Assembly: GCA_030645955.1 (NCBI GenBank)
Contig: JAUSMR010000012.1
Location: 9,080 to 73,079, forward strand
Direction: 5' to 3'
Source of the DNA: Gallionella sp.
GTDB taxonomy: Bacteria > Pseudomonadota > Gammaproteobacteria > Burkholderiales > Gallionellaceae
DNA length: 64,000 nt
Shown here: in pieces, positions 43,511-52,597 of the stretch
How positions within the stretch are numbered: the first letter of the stretch is position 1
How the letters are laid out: each line of letters opens with the position of its first letter
Made by a program: the position numbers and the translations under genes
The notes under the pieces: model-generated
The model's database searches: none
Told to the model about the DNA's origin: nothing
What the model saw: only the letters and a program-made list of their open reading frames with translations

Positions 43511-45177
43511 ATTCCGTCAATCAAGTTGAAATCGCTGAGCTTCGAGCTGCCGCCGTTTCGCAAACTCGGTAGCATCTCTATCCCGTTTGCCGAGCGCATC
43601 ACTGTTATTGCCGGTCACAATGGCATTGGAAAATCGACGATCCTCGGCCTTGTTGCTAACGGCTCGGGTATTCGCGATGCGTCAAATCAAAGCTACCTCA
43701 ATCGGGCGTTCGATGCGAACTTAAACGAAATTGTTCATTTGGATTTCGCCAAAGAGTACGAAGAATACAAGAGTAGCGAGGCGCAGTTCCATCGCCGTTT
43801 ATTGAATATGATATTGATGGGATTCCGCTAATCAAACGATGCTCCATCACTGGCCGCACTGAAAGACGAGAGGTGCGTGTCGTTCCGCGAAACGATCCAC
43901 ACAAAGACATGCTCAGCCCCGTAAAAGTAGGGAAGGATGCGAAGGTTCCGCTACCCACTTTGTACTTGGGAATGACGCGCATGCTTCCTGTGGGTGAAAG
44001 CAACCCGTCGTGGGTGACAAGCTCCATGGACAAAACGATTCATGAGGATGATGCAGAGTTTATTCAGTCTTTCATTAACAGTGTTATCGCTTCTGGGCGT
44101 TCGAGTGACGGTTCAAAAAACATCACCACACAAAGCATCAAGGGTACAGGGAAGACTGCCAAGCATCCCGATTACGCACATAGCGCGAAGTGCATCTCCC
44201 TAGGGCAGGACAGCTTGAGTGCTATTGCTACTGCGCTGGCTTCGTTTCAAAAGCTCCAGCGTGAATGGCCGGACTACCCAGGCGGCCTTCTAGTTGTTGA
44301 TGAACTGGATGCCGGATTTCACCCTCATGCACAGCAACGGCTAGTCAAAGCACTAGCAAATGCAGCAAAGAAACTACATCTGCAAGTATTGGCCACAACT
44401 CACTCGGTGAATCTCATTGCAGCGATTCACCCTGACGCAAATCCTGTAGGCCCTGGCGGAAAACATATTGATGCTGTGTTGTACCTCACGGATACACTCA
44501 AGCCGAGAGTTGCCGAAGGCTACACACTGCAAGACATCCAGCGAGACATGAGCCTCGAACCGCCGCCAGTGACACCTCCCATAAAGGCCAAGATACTGAA
44601 GATATACCTTGAGGATGCAGAGGCACACTTCTTCTTAAAGCGCCTCCTCACACCTGCATTGAAAAAACGTGTCAAGCGCGAGGCTGGAGTCGGTCTGAAA
44701 GCAATCCCTCTCAGCGTTGGGTGTGAAAACTTGAAGGGACTGCACAAGCATGACCCGCATTTCAAAACCGTCCTGATCGCTCTCGATGCAGATGCCTCCA
44801 TTACCGGGCCGCGCAGACAAAATCAGAACATCATCAAATTGCCTGGCGCTTTGGACGCAACCAAAAAAGGACTCTCGCCTGAGCGTACGCTGTACACCTT
44901 TATCCAATGCCTTGCCAGCAATAACAGCCAATTCCCAGCATCACGCGCCGCGCTGGTGAAGATGAAACTCAGCAGCGATCAACTTCGCGCCCATTTCCTT
45001 GATGGTGAAACCAACATCAACAAGCGAGAATCTGCTAAGAGTTGGATGAAAGCAAGACTCACGCTCATCGAACAATATAATTTTGTCGAGCTCTGGCTGA
45101 GGGAGCATGATGACCAAGTCAAGGCGTTTGAAAATGCGCTGGTCGCTGCGGCAATCGCCACAGCCAAGCTCGCATGA
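43511..45177 (+). pseudogene. AAA/OLD-like ATPase, interrupted by one frameshift
   Basis: Part 1 (to 43831) has Walker A VIAGHNGIGKSTILGL; part 2 (to 45177) has the ABC-like signature region ISLGQDSLSAIA, Walker B LLVVDELDAGFHPHAQQRL, ATTHSVNLI and a possible TOPRIM-like LIALDADASI. A one-base shift near 43795-43801 joins SSEAQFHRR to FIEYDIDGIPLIKR, giving one 550-aa protein. The start is unusual: with GGGGAG at 43501 the first in-frame codon is ATT (43511), and TTG 43526 is next. It may be dead, or the frameshift may be an assembly error or be bypassed. Partner of the downstream Dam-type gene. Confidence 0.7.
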
Positions 45178-45222
45178 TTGCGGGCTGGCCAAGCCGTGCC
45201 AATCCTGCTAAAGTGACGGCAC

Positions 45223-46098
45223 ATGTATTCAAATAAACTCTACTCCCCGTTGCGCTATCCCGGCGGCAAGGCACGCTTCGCGCCTTTTATTGCTGAGGTG
45301 ATGCAGAGTAACGGATTGGCGAAGGGGCACTACTTTGAGCCTTACGCAGGCGGAGCGGGCGTGGCGCTGGAGTTGTTATTTCACGGTCACGCCAGCCATG
45401 TGCACATCAATGATCTCGACCCGGCGGTGAACGCATTTTGGGTGGCCGTCACTAGACACCCCGAAGCGATATTGAGACTGCTACACGACACGCCGGTGAC
45501 GATGGAACAATGGCACCACTGGCGAGCCGTCATGCGTGGGGAACTGCCAGCTGATGCTATTGAGCACGGGTTCTCCACCCTTTTCATGAACCGCACGAAT
45601 CGCTCCGGCATTCTGAAGGGGGGAGTGATCGGCGGCAAAGCGCAGGCTGGTGACTACAAGCTCGATGCGCGACTCAAGAAAGATGTTCTTGCCTCGCGCA
45701 TCGAGCGTATCGCCACACACGCAGGAAACATCACGGTTTATTGCGAGGATGCAAACCAACTTCTGCTCCGCTGCACGGAATTTCTGCCACCAAAGTCGCT
45801 GATCTACCTTGACCCGCCCTATTACGTCAAAGGCCGTGGGCTCTATCGGAACTATTATGCTCATGACGACCACGTGGCCATCGCCGAAGTCTTACAGTCG
45901 AGCGCCTTCAAACGGTCATGGGTTGTGTCCTACGACAACGTTCAAGAGATATGCCAGATGTACCGGGAGAGCCAGGGATTGACCTATGGTCTGAACTACA
46001 CTGCTCAGGAGCGCTACGTGGGTAACGAGGTTATGTTCTTTAGCCGCAAGCTCCGTATTCCAGAAGCTGAACTGCCCGTCATACCTCTCGCCGCTTAA
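45223..46098 (+). CDS. DNA adenine methylase (Dam family)
   Basis: A 291-aa alpha-order N6-adenine methyltransferase: RYPGGKARFAPFI, SAM-binding FEPYAGGAGVALELL at about residue 38, and catalytic DPPYYV near residue 195. It follows the AAA ATPase gene by 45 bp, and both lie between 72-74-bp direct repeats. Standalone Dam-like enzymes of this kind with an ATPase are a plausible modification-guided defence pair, or a phage-derived orphan methylase. Recognition sequence unknown. Confidence 0.88.
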   Translation: MYSNKLYSPLRYPGGKARFAPFIAEVMQSNGLAKGHYFEPYAGGAGVALELLFHGHASHVHINDLDPAVNAFWVAVTRHPEAILRLLHDTPVTMEQWHHWRAVMRGELPADAIEHGFSTLFMNRTNRSGILKGGVIGGKAQAGDYKLDARLKKDVLASRIERIATHAGNITVYCEDANQLLLRCTEFLPPKSLIYLDPPYYVKGRGLYRNYYAHDDHVAIAEVLQSSAFKRSWVVSYDNVQEICQMYRESQGLTYGLNYTAQERYVGNEVMFFSRKLRIPEAELPVIPLAA

Positions 46099-46183
46099 TT
46101 ACTATTTCGCCACCAGTCCGTAGTTCCAAGCAAGAAGTGCTGAATTGGGAACGAAATCAGTCTGCGGGTGCAATCGTTATTGC

Positions 46184-46255
46184 GCCGAATGAAACATCCG
46201 GTGCAATGCGCTTCGCTTATTGACACCCATTATGCCTTATGCGAGTTAAACTGCA
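46184..46255 (+). repeat. Direct repeat flanking ATPase-Dam module, right
   Basis: Matches 43339-43412, the first 45 bp without mismatch. Confidence 0.85.
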
Positions 46256-46307
46256 TTTCACGAGTTGAGGAAAATGCCCGCACCCACCAATTTTTAGAGA
46301 TACATCT

Positions 46308-46787
46308 ATGCGAAAACAGGAATTAGGTTCGCTCAAAAATCAAACCAAGCGTCTAACCGCTGTTCAATTCCGCACATTTAAGCGCGGCATGTTACCTCGC
46401 CCGCTCGATAAAGTCGGCGGGAAACGTTATCTGGCTGTGGGGCCGGTGCAAGTCGCAGAAAACTTGGTGGTTATTTTTTTGGTGCGCGACGGCGAAACCT
46501 TGGAACGTCGTGCATTCTATGCATACCTATTTCAAAACGACCCATCAGGTGGTTTGCTCCCACTCGCAAATTTGCATTATCATCCCAGCCACAAAGGGAT
46601 ACATATCGTGCTTAACTGCCAAACTGACCGCGACTACTTAGACCGCTTGTTGCCCGGCGCGCCAGAACTCGCCCTCAACACTCCGCCAGGCTTAAATCCT
46701 GCCAATGACACAGACCGTTTGCGGCTTGTAGATATTTTTTGCCGCCGCTGTGGCATTGCCTTGGGTGAAGGAGATTTGTTGTCATGA
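46308..46787 (+). CDS. Hypothetical protein paired with DUF1828
   Basis: A 159-aa soluble protein with HYHPSHKGIHIVLNCQTDRD and a Cys-rich C-terminal end (DIFCRRCGIA). I do not recognise the family. The stop overlaps the start of the DUF1828 gene by 4 nt, so they work together. Such pairs occur in plasmid and prophage accessory regions. Confidence 0.6.
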   Translation: MRKQELGSLKNQTKRLTAVQFRTFKRGMLPRPLDKVGGKRYLAVGPVQVAENLVVIFLVRDGETLERRAFYAYLFQNDPSGGLLPLANLHYHPSHKGIHIVLNCQTDRDYLDRLLPGAPELALNTPPGLNPANDTDRLRLVDIFCRRCGIALGEGDLLS

Positions 46788-47530
46788 AACCAGATTTTTG
46801 CAAATCGTTGGTATGGCGCGAAACGCCTGAAGGCGGACAACTCGTCACCCCGTTTCGCTTTGATGATGGCGATAATGTCGTAGTTTTTGCCCACCGCTTA
46901 TCACAAGGCTGGCGATTGGATGACAATGGCGAGGCTTTATTTCGCCTTGCCACAAGCGGTGTTGATCCTGAGTCCGAACGGGTACAAGCGCGTATTGCAG
47001 ATTTACAGTCATTGCTGGGGGTGCAGTGTGACGAGGACGGAGAAACGCTCTACTCGCTGGCAGACAATACAACTATCTCCGAGCGAGCCTTTGCCGTTGC
47101 CGAAGCCGCTGCGCAACTCATTGCGCTTTCCTGTTTACGGCAACAAACACGCCAGCCTTCCGGTTTTCGTGAGCATGTGATGGATATCGTTGAGCAAGTT
47201 GCAAAGTCTGCCAATATCACCATGCGCCGCGATGTGCCAGCCGACGAAAGCCAATCCATTCTGGTAGATGCTTACCTCGTGGCACCCCGCCCAATAATGA
47301 TTATTGCCGCAACCACCACACTGCGACTGATGGAAGCCGAGATGATCTTTCTCGATTGTGCGCGCCGCAAAGAACCAACTTACGTTTTAGCTTTAGTGGA
47401 AGATGCTCGCGCAATCGGCATCAAACAATACACCCGCGCAAACTACTACACCGACAAAACTGTGGAGTTCGCCAGCGATAAAGCCATTGCCGATTTAATT
47501 GGCAGCCAGATTTCTTTGTCAGTACATTAG
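46784..47530 (+). CDS. DUF1828 domain protein
   Basis: A 248-aa protein. The N-terminal half (TPFRFDDGDNVVVFAHRLS, GWRLDDNGEALFRLATSGVD) is DUF1828; the C-terminal half (VDAYLVAPRPIMIIAATTTL, MEAEMIFLDCARRKEP) resembles the DUF1829 nuclease-like companion region. Function unproven. Translationally coupled to the preceding gene. Confidence 0.75.
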   Translation: MKPDFCKSLVWRETPEGGQLVTPFRFDDGDNVVVFAHRLSQGWRLDDNGEALFRLATSGVDPESERVQARIADLQSLLGVQCDEDGETLYSLADNTTISERAFAVAEAAAQLIALSCLRQQTRQPSGFREHVMDIVEQVAKSANITMRRDVPADESQSILVDAYLVAPRPIMIIAATTTLRLMEAEMIFLDCARRKEPTYVLALVEDARAIGIKQYTRANYYTDKTVEFASDKAIADLIGSQISLSVH

Positions 47531-47609
47531 CCCGCGTAACTTGCCCAGCGCGGGCTGGTGTGCTGACTGCACACACTGGTCTCGTGTCTCGCACGATTAT
47601 TTAATGCAG

Positions 47610-47766
47610 CAACTTGTTAATAGCTACCGCAGTCGCTAATGCCCACCTCTCGCCTCTCTTCCGCCAAAGACCAGCAAGTGATTGTCATTTGCGATTTTGC
47701 CACGATCACCGCTGGCGATATATCAGGAGTGCTGGCCGCGCTAAAAAGCCTGTCCGGTGACCGCTC
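47610..47766 (+). repeat. 157-bp direct repeat, right copy
   Basis: Same length and about 90% identical to 42714-42870. Confidence 0.8.
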
Positions 47767-47829
47767 AACCACCAAAGGAACATCATCAGTGGACTTTAAG
47801 CATCACTCTACGCTCCACGTTATGCCTCT
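47639..47829 (+). pseudogene. Truncated copy of the 42743 gene
   Basis: The first 42 codons (VIVICDFATITAGDISGVLA) match the intact gene, then homology ends at the repeat boundary (47766) and the frame runs into unrelated sequence and the MITE. Confidence 0.75.
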
Positions 47830-47832
47830 TAG

Positions 47833-47963
47833 GGAAACGCAGATTTATTCACTCAATCCGTCATTGCGAGCGAAGCGTGGCAATCCAGTTTTTTGATTTC
47901 AAACGAACTTCTGGTTTGCCACGTCGCTACGCTCCTCGCAATGACGATTTAATCTGCGTTTCC
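47833..47963. mobile_element. MITE-like palindromic element, copy 2
   Basis: 131 bp, same length and ends as 18561-18691, with only a few substitutions. It is wedged between the truncated gene at 47639 and the barrel fragment at 47969. Confidence 0.85.
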
Positions 47964-47968
47964 TTAGT

Positions 47969-48074
47969 GAACTCCGCTATAGTTTCACCGGCAAGGTATG
48001 GGGCCAGTTCGGGCAACTCTCGCGCGACGACAACGTGTATCTCCAGGCCCGTTACGAATTCTGACTTCGAGCAT
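47969..48074 (+). pseudogene. 3' fragment of the DUF1302-like barrel gene (right island boundary)
   Basis: Encodes ELRYSFTGKVWGQFGQLSRD and so on to YEF-stop at 48064, matching 35628-35761 but lacking 38 bp between two gtgggg/atgggg sequences, and continues through the downstream cttcgagcatg. Confidence 0.85.
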
Positions 48075-48095
48075 GAAACGCAGAGGCGGCATAAC

Positions 48096-48221
48096 ATGAT
48101 AAGTGACTGGGGTAGTTTCGGTTGGTGGGGCATGGGTTTTGGCTTCGTGCTCATGCTTCTATTCTGGATATTCGGTGAAGAAACACATCCACGCATCAAT
48201 CCAACGACATCAGGGGGATAA
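48096..48221 (+). CDS. Small membrane protein, truncated relative of the SHOCT protein
   Basis: A 41-aa peptide with a Trp/Gly-rich membrane helix (WWGMGFGFVLMLLFWIF). The leader and first 25 residues match the intact SHOCT protein at 49491, but the C-terminal SHOCT domain is missing. It sits 3 bp before the flavoprotein gene and may be coupled with it. Confidence 0.6.
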   Translation: MISDWGSFGWWGMGFGFVLMLLFWIFGEETHPRINPTTSGG

Positions 48222-48224
48222 GTC

Positions 48225-49352
48225 ATGAAGCGAATCACTATCATCGGCGCCGGCTTTGCCGCGCTGTCGGCGGCACACAAGTTGCGCCAGCTCGATGCCG
48301 GAGCCGAAATCACTCTCATCGCGCCCAAAGCGGAACTGGTATTCCTGCCGAGTTTGATCTGGATACCTTCCGGCATGCGCAAAGCGGATGACCTGCGCAT
48401 TCCGCTCGACCGCTTCATGCGCGACTACCGCATCCGTTTCGTCGCGGGCGAAGCGACCGGGCTGGAGAACAGCGGTCGCATTGTGCTGACGAGCAACGGC
48501 AAGGTAGTAAACGACGGCCTGATCATCGCCTGTGGCGGGCGCTTCATCAAGAAGCTGCCCGGCATCGAGCATGCCATCCTGCCTTGCGAAGGTATCGCTG
48601 CCTCAGAAAAGCTCCGCGAGCGGGTGGCCGCGCTCGAACAAGGCAACATCGCGCTGGGATTTTCCGGCAACCCGAACGAACCATCCGCCATGCGCGGCGG
48701 CCCGATCTTCGAGTTTCTGTTCGGGCTGGATACCCAGTTGCGCCGCGAAGGAAGACGGGAAAAGATCGGCCTCACCTTCTTCAATCCCATGCCCAATCCC
48801 GGCAACCGCCTCGGTGAGCGCGCCGTAAAACGCCTGATGGCGGAGATGGAGCGCCGCGACATCAAGAAGCAACTCGGTCACAAACTGGTCGGTTTCGAGG
48901 TGGATAAAGTAAAGACCGAAGGCGGCGAATTCGCCGCCGACCTCATCATTTTCATGCCCGGTTTAACCGGCAACGCCTGGTTCGACCAGACCAGCCTGCC
49001 GCGCTCAGCAGGCGGACTCGTCAAGGCCGATGCCCAGTGCCGTGTCGAAGGATTTCCGGCAACCTATGTCGTCGGCGATTCCGGCAGTTTTCCGGGACCG
49101 GACTGGATGCCGAAGCAGGCGCATATGGCCGATCTGCAAGGCGAAACAGCAGCCGCAAACCTGCTGGTGGAATTGGATGGAAAAATTCCACAGCAGACAT
49201 TCAAGGTGGAACTGCTCTGCATCGTCGATAGCCTCGATGCAGGCATACTGGTGCGGCGCACGCCGGACAGCGACATGTCATTACCGCCGCTCGGCCTGAT
49301 GCATAACGCCAAGTCGTTCTTCGAATCCTGGTACCTGCGCAAATACCGATAG
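48225..49352 (+). CDS. Sulfide:quinone oxidoreductase-like NAD(P)/FAD oxidoreductase
   Basis: A 375-aa flavoprotein of the SQR/FCC-B/NDH-2 family: FAD site ITIIGAGFAALSAAHKL, second site VVGDSGSFPGPDWMPKQAHM, and C-terminal membrane-associating FFESWYLRKYR. Cysteines suited to SQR catalysis are few (ILPCEG, LLCIVD), so the electron donor may be sulfide or another reduced compound. AGGGGGATAAGTC precedes the ATG. The pseudogene at 30950 belongs to the same broad family. Confidence 0.8.
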   Translation: MKRITIIGAGFAALSAAHKLRQLDAGAEITLIAPKAELVFLPSLIWIPSGMRKADDLRIPLDRFMRDYRIRFVAGEATGLENSGRIVLTSNGKVVNDGLIIACGGRFIKKLPGIEHAILPCEGIAASEKLRERVAALEQGNIALGFSGNPNEPSAMRGGPIFEFLFGLDTQLRREGRREKIGLTFFNPMPNPGNRLGERAVKRLMAEMERRDIKKQLGHKLVGFEVDKVKTEGGEFAADLIIFMPGLTGNAWFDQTSLPRSAGGLVKADAQCRVEGFPATYVVGDSGSFPGPDWMPKQAHMADLQGETAAANLLVELDGKIPQQTFKVELLCIVDSLDAGILVRRTPDSDMSLPPLGLMHNAKSFFESWYLRKYR

Positions 49353-49490
49353 GGCAAGCCGATGTGAGAGCTCTTCGGTATGCCGTTTCGACGTACCTGT
49401 CAGGCGCCATACTCTGGCTATTCGGCGCGGTAATGCATCCACGGCAAAACCCATTCTGGCTTCGACCATGAAACGCAGAGGAGATATGAC

Positions 49491-49733
49491 ATGATGAGCG
49501 ATTGGAACGGTTTCGGCGGGTGGGGAATGGGCTTGGGTTTCGTGTTCATGTTGCTGTTCTGGGGGCTGGTCATTCTTGGAATCGCGGCGCTGATCCGATG
49601 GCTGATGACGCAGTCGCCGCCAAGTCGCGGCTCGCGCGACAAAACGCCATTGGAGATCGTGCAGGAGCGCTATGCGCGCGGCGAGATAGACCGGGAGGAA
49701 TACGAGCAGAAAAAGCGGGATCTGGAGCCGTGA
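49491..49733 (+). CDS. SHOCT-domain small membrane protein
   Basis: An 80-aa protein with one membrane helix (FVFMLLFWGLVILGIAALI) and a C-terminal SHOCT motif (LEIVQERYARGEIDREEYEQ). GAGGAG precedes the tandem ATGs at 49491/49494. The domain mediates oligomerisation; role unknown. Its last codons are repeated at 51188-51222. Confidence 0.85.
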   Translation: MMSDWNGFGGWGMGLGFVFMLLFWGLVILGIAALIRWLMTQSPPSRGSRDKTPLEIVQERYARGEIDREEYEQKKRDLEP

Positions 49734-49740
49734 GCGTGAG
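49706..49740 (+). repeat. Short direct repeat, left (SHOCT gene 3' end)
   Basis: 35 bp, three differences from 51188-51222; the pair brackets the cytochrome gene. Confidence 0.7.
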
Positions 49741-49920
49741 GGTACCGTACCGACTAGCGTTCCACTGTCGCGGCCCGGTTGCTGTCCGGGAAGGAATTTC
49801 CTGACATCAGTGTGACGCGCGGGGGAATGACAGCCTGAAACCGAAACGGTTTCCCGGTGGAAAGATGAAGCCACAGCAATGATCGGGGACTATCGTGATT
49901 CTTTACTTTTGAGACATACC

Positions 49921-51177
49921 ATGATGTTTGTCCGTAAAAAAAAGACCGTAGTTGTTGGCATCGTCCTGGTCGCCTTGATTACGTTCCTGGCTTGGCGGCT
50001 GATCCGGCCGATGAACGTCTTCGTGGTATCGGAGGCGTTTGAACGTCCGGTCTCAACCGCCGGCATGCCTCCATCGCTCCAGTCCTTAAACGCTAACGGC
50101 TGTGCCGGTTGCCACCAGGAGTTTTACGAAGAGTGGTCGACGAGCATCCACAGCCAGGCCTGGACCGATCCCTATTTTCAGGCGGATTGGGCGTTTGACG
50201 GCAAACCGCAAATCTGCAAGAACTGCCATATCCCGCTCGATCGCCAGCAGGAGCACAAGGTCGTTGGATTCAACGACCAGGAAAAATGGCAACCAATCCT
50301 GGAGCCCAATCCGGCGTTTGATAAGCAACTGCAGCATGAGGGCGTCACCTGTGCAGCCTGCCACCTCCGGAATGGCAAGATTCTCGGGCCTTACGGCAGC
50401 GGGAGTGCGGCGCATCCCGTGGAAAAACTCGCCAATCCCAACGAGGTCTGCTTCAAATGTCACGTCGTGGGCGGAAAGCGATGGGACACGTTTCTCCGGT
50501 TCCCGCCATGTGGAACTGTCGCCGAGATTCGTAACACCCCGGGCGCGACAAAGGACACCCCGCATGTTGCTGCGAACGGCACCGCTGGCCGCGAAGCCGT
50601 CGGGCCGGGCGACGCGTCCCCCGACTGCGTCCAATGCCACATGCCGCTCGCTGAGCGACCCCTGGTCGCGGGCGGGCAAGTTCGGACGGTGCGCAGACAT
50701 CTGTGGCGCGGCGGGCACGATCCGGAAATGGTGAAACAAGGACTGGAAGTTGCACTTCGCGAAGCGCCAGCACCTTCACCTGACAAACGCTCCTTTACGC
50801 TGACGCTAACCAATGCCGGAGCAGCGCATTATCTTCCGACCGGGACGCCGGATCGACAACTGACTGCATCCATCCGTCTTGTGGATCAGAGTGGCGCCGT
50901 GCTGCGCGAAGACCACCATGTCCTGAAGCGGAGCATCCTGTGGCGCCCCTTTATCGTCGATCTGCGGGATACCCGCTTGCCGCGAGGGCAGCCGAGAGTC
51001 TTCCAGTTTGATGTCGATCCCCGTCGCGATCCAACGGCGGTGGCGATGGAGGCGCAGGTACAGTATCACCTGCTCGGCGAAGACCGCAGACGGCGAATCG
51101 GCTATGAGAACAAGGAGCCCATTGCCTATGACGTATTTCGCGCCCGTATCACGCTAAATAGAGAGAAGACGAATTGA
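49921..51177 (+). CDS. Membrane-anchored pentaheme cytochrome c (c554-like)
   Basis: A 418-aa protein anchored by one N-terminal helix (VVVGIVLVALITFLAWRLI) with five CXXCH heme sites: CAGCH, CKNCH, CAACH, CFKCH and CVQCH. The C-terminal 150 residues are a heme-free beta-rich domain. The pattern matches the cytochrome c554/multiheme family. Electron partner unknown; SQR-like flavoprotein upstream is a candidate. ATG 49921 puts a charged RKKK before the helix; no strong RBS. Confidence 0.88.
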   Translation: MMFVRKKKTVVVGIVLVALITFLAWRLIRPMNVFVVSEAFERPVSTAGMPPSLQSLNANGCAGCHQEFYEEWSTSIHSQAWTDPYFQADWAFDGKPQICKNCHIPLDRQQEHKVVGFNDQEKWQPILEPNPAFDKQLQHEGVTCAACHLRNGKILGPYGSGSAAHPVEKLANPNEVCFKCHVVGGKRWDTFLRFPPCGTVAEIRNTPGATKDTPHVAANGTAGREAVGPGDASPDCVQCHMPLAERPLVAGGQVRTVRRHLWRGGHDPEMVKQGLEVALREAPAPSPDKRSFTLTLTNAGAAHYLPTGTPDRQLTASIRLVDQSGAVLREDHHVLKRSILWRPFIVDLRDTRLPRGQPRVFQFDVDPRRDPTAVAMEAQVQYHLLGEDRRRRIGYENKEPIAYDVFRARITLNREKTN

Positions 51178-51187
51178 CTACCACTGG

Positions 51188-51222
51188 GCAGAAAAAGCGG
51201 GGCCTGGAGCCGTGGGCGTGAG
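51188..51222 (+). repeat. Short direct repeat, right
   Basis: Copy of the SHOCT gene 3' end (gcagaaaaagcgg ... gcgtgag) downstream of the cytochrome gene. Confidence 0.7.
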
Positions 51223-51261
51223 AACGCCGCTTTACCTCGGTTACAACGCCGCCACAGCAGA

Positions 51262-51876
51262 TTATTTCCATTGACCGGTCAGGTATTTCAAATCCTGCGG
51301 CTCATCCACATCGTGCAGTATCTGTCCGACATGCAGCGACAGACCGAGTTGCCCGATGCGGGCAATGGTGATGTCGGCAACCGCATCGGTACTCCAGGGC
51401 ATATCGCTGAACAGGAATGGGCTGTATCGCCGGAGTCCCAGCAGCGCATAGCCGCCGTCGGCAGTGCGATGAATAACCGCATCGTGTTGCTGCAATATTT
51501 GCGCGGCTTCGCGCAACAAACCGCCGGACATTTCAACGCAGTCCGTGCCGATCAACAGAACCTGTTCAGCATTGGCCAAGGCGCGTTCCGAGGCTCGCGC
51601 CAGCCGCGCGCCGAGGTCGCCTTCGCCCTGATCGGAAATTTCGATGCCTTCCGGGAATGGAATGCCGCGCCATGCGGGATGCCATGAGGGATGATTGATA
51701 GCCGGAGTGACACACAATTCGACCGTGCCGATCTCTGCGGAAATAGCCTCGTGCAGCGTGTTGAACAGCATCTGCTGCGCCAGCTCGGCAGCCCCCGTCG
51801 CACCCAGTGCCAGGATCAGGCGCGTCTTGGCAAAACCGGGCAGGGGCGCCTTGGCAAAGATGATTACCCTGGTCAT
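51262..51876 (-). CDS. TIGR04282-type (DUF2064) glycosyltransferase of arsenosugar clusters
   Basis: A 204-aa GT-A fold protein (MTRVIIFAKAPLPGFAKTRL, LLIGTDCVEMSGGLL, TADGGYALLGLRR) of the family found in arsenosugar biosynthesis loci and in other contexts. ATG 51876 overlaps the stop of the upstream glycosyltransferase gene, so the 46-codon extension is rejected. Last gene of the operon arsS-TVP38-GT-GT. Confidence 0.88.
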   Translation of the reverse strand: MTRVIIFAKAPLPGFAKTRLILALGATGAAELAQQMLFNTLHEAISAEIGTVELCVTPAINHPSWHPAWRGIPFPEGIEISDQGEGDLGARLARASERALANAEQVLLIGTDCVEMSGGLLREAAQILQQHDAVIHRTADGGYALLGLRRYSPFLFSDMPWSTDAVADITIARIGQLGLSLHVGQILHDVDEPQDLKYLTGQWK

Positions 51877-52559
51877 CGGTATGATTTGGTCAGTTCGCCA
51901 GCAGGCACGCCACGCCAGTATAACCAGCGCAAGCGCCACATCAGCCATATCGCTTTCCATACTCCATGCGCCTCCCAACGGCGTCCGGAGGTGACTACCC
52001 GGTCCGTCAGGCAAATTGGCCCGGACAGCGCCAACAGCCGCCTGGACAACTCGATATCCTCCATCAATGGCTGATCCGGAAAACCTCCCGCTGACTCGAA
52101 GGCACGGCGCGTCATAAACATGGCCTGATCGCCGGTAGCGATTCCGGTAAGGCGCGAACGCAAATTCATCAGGCTGGCGACCACCGGCAACATGAATGAG
52201 CGGCCTGCGATGCGCACATCAAAACGCCCCCATGCATATTCGCGGGCTCCTCCGCCACGCCGAATGGCGGTTTCGATGGCCCGCTCCGCGGAGGGTGGCA
52301 GCGCGGTGTCGGCATGCAGAAACAGCAAAATATCGCCCCGGGCGACTGCCGCGCCGGCATTCATTTGCCGCGCTCGTCCGCGCTCGCTGCGAATTACCTG
52401 TGTGCCCGCGCGTAAAGCTGCCTGCCGGGAATCATCCACGCTCCCTCCGTCCACGACAATTACTTCAGTGTCGCGGCCGCATAACGACGCGAGATGCCCG
52501 AGCATGCTTGGCAAGCCTTCTGCTTCATTGAGCACCGGGATAATGATTGAGAGTCGCAT
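51873..52559 (-). CDS. TIGR04283-type glycosyltransferase of arsenosugar clusters
   Basis: A 228-aa family 2 glycosyltransferase: LSIIIPVLNEAEGLPSML, VVDGGSVDDS, FLHADTALP (DxD-like) and GDQAMFMTRRAFESAGGF, the signature of the TIGR04283 group linked to ArsS/ArsM. ATG 52559 starts at MRLSIII. It would attach or build the sugar part of an organoarsenical. Confidence 0.9.
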   Translation of the reverse strand: MRLSIIIPVLNEAEGLPSMLGHLASLCGRDTEVIVVDGGSVDDSRQAALRAGTQVIRSERGRARQMNAGAAVARGDILLFLHADTALPPSAERAIETAIRRGGGAREYAWGRFDVRIAGRSFMLPVVASLMNLRSRLTGIATGDQAMFMTRRAFESAGGFPDQPLMEDIELSRRLLALSGPICLTDRVVTSGRRWEAHGVWKAIWLMWRLRWLYWRGVPAGELTKSYR

Positions 52560-52597
52560 GTCCGATAAACTGGAAACAGTCATTGAAAATGGTCACG

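Noticed and set aside
43795..43801. Programmed ribosomal frameshift in the ATPase gene
   Set aside because: No slippery heptamer or strong downstream hairpin is evident; simple mutation or assembly error is more likely.
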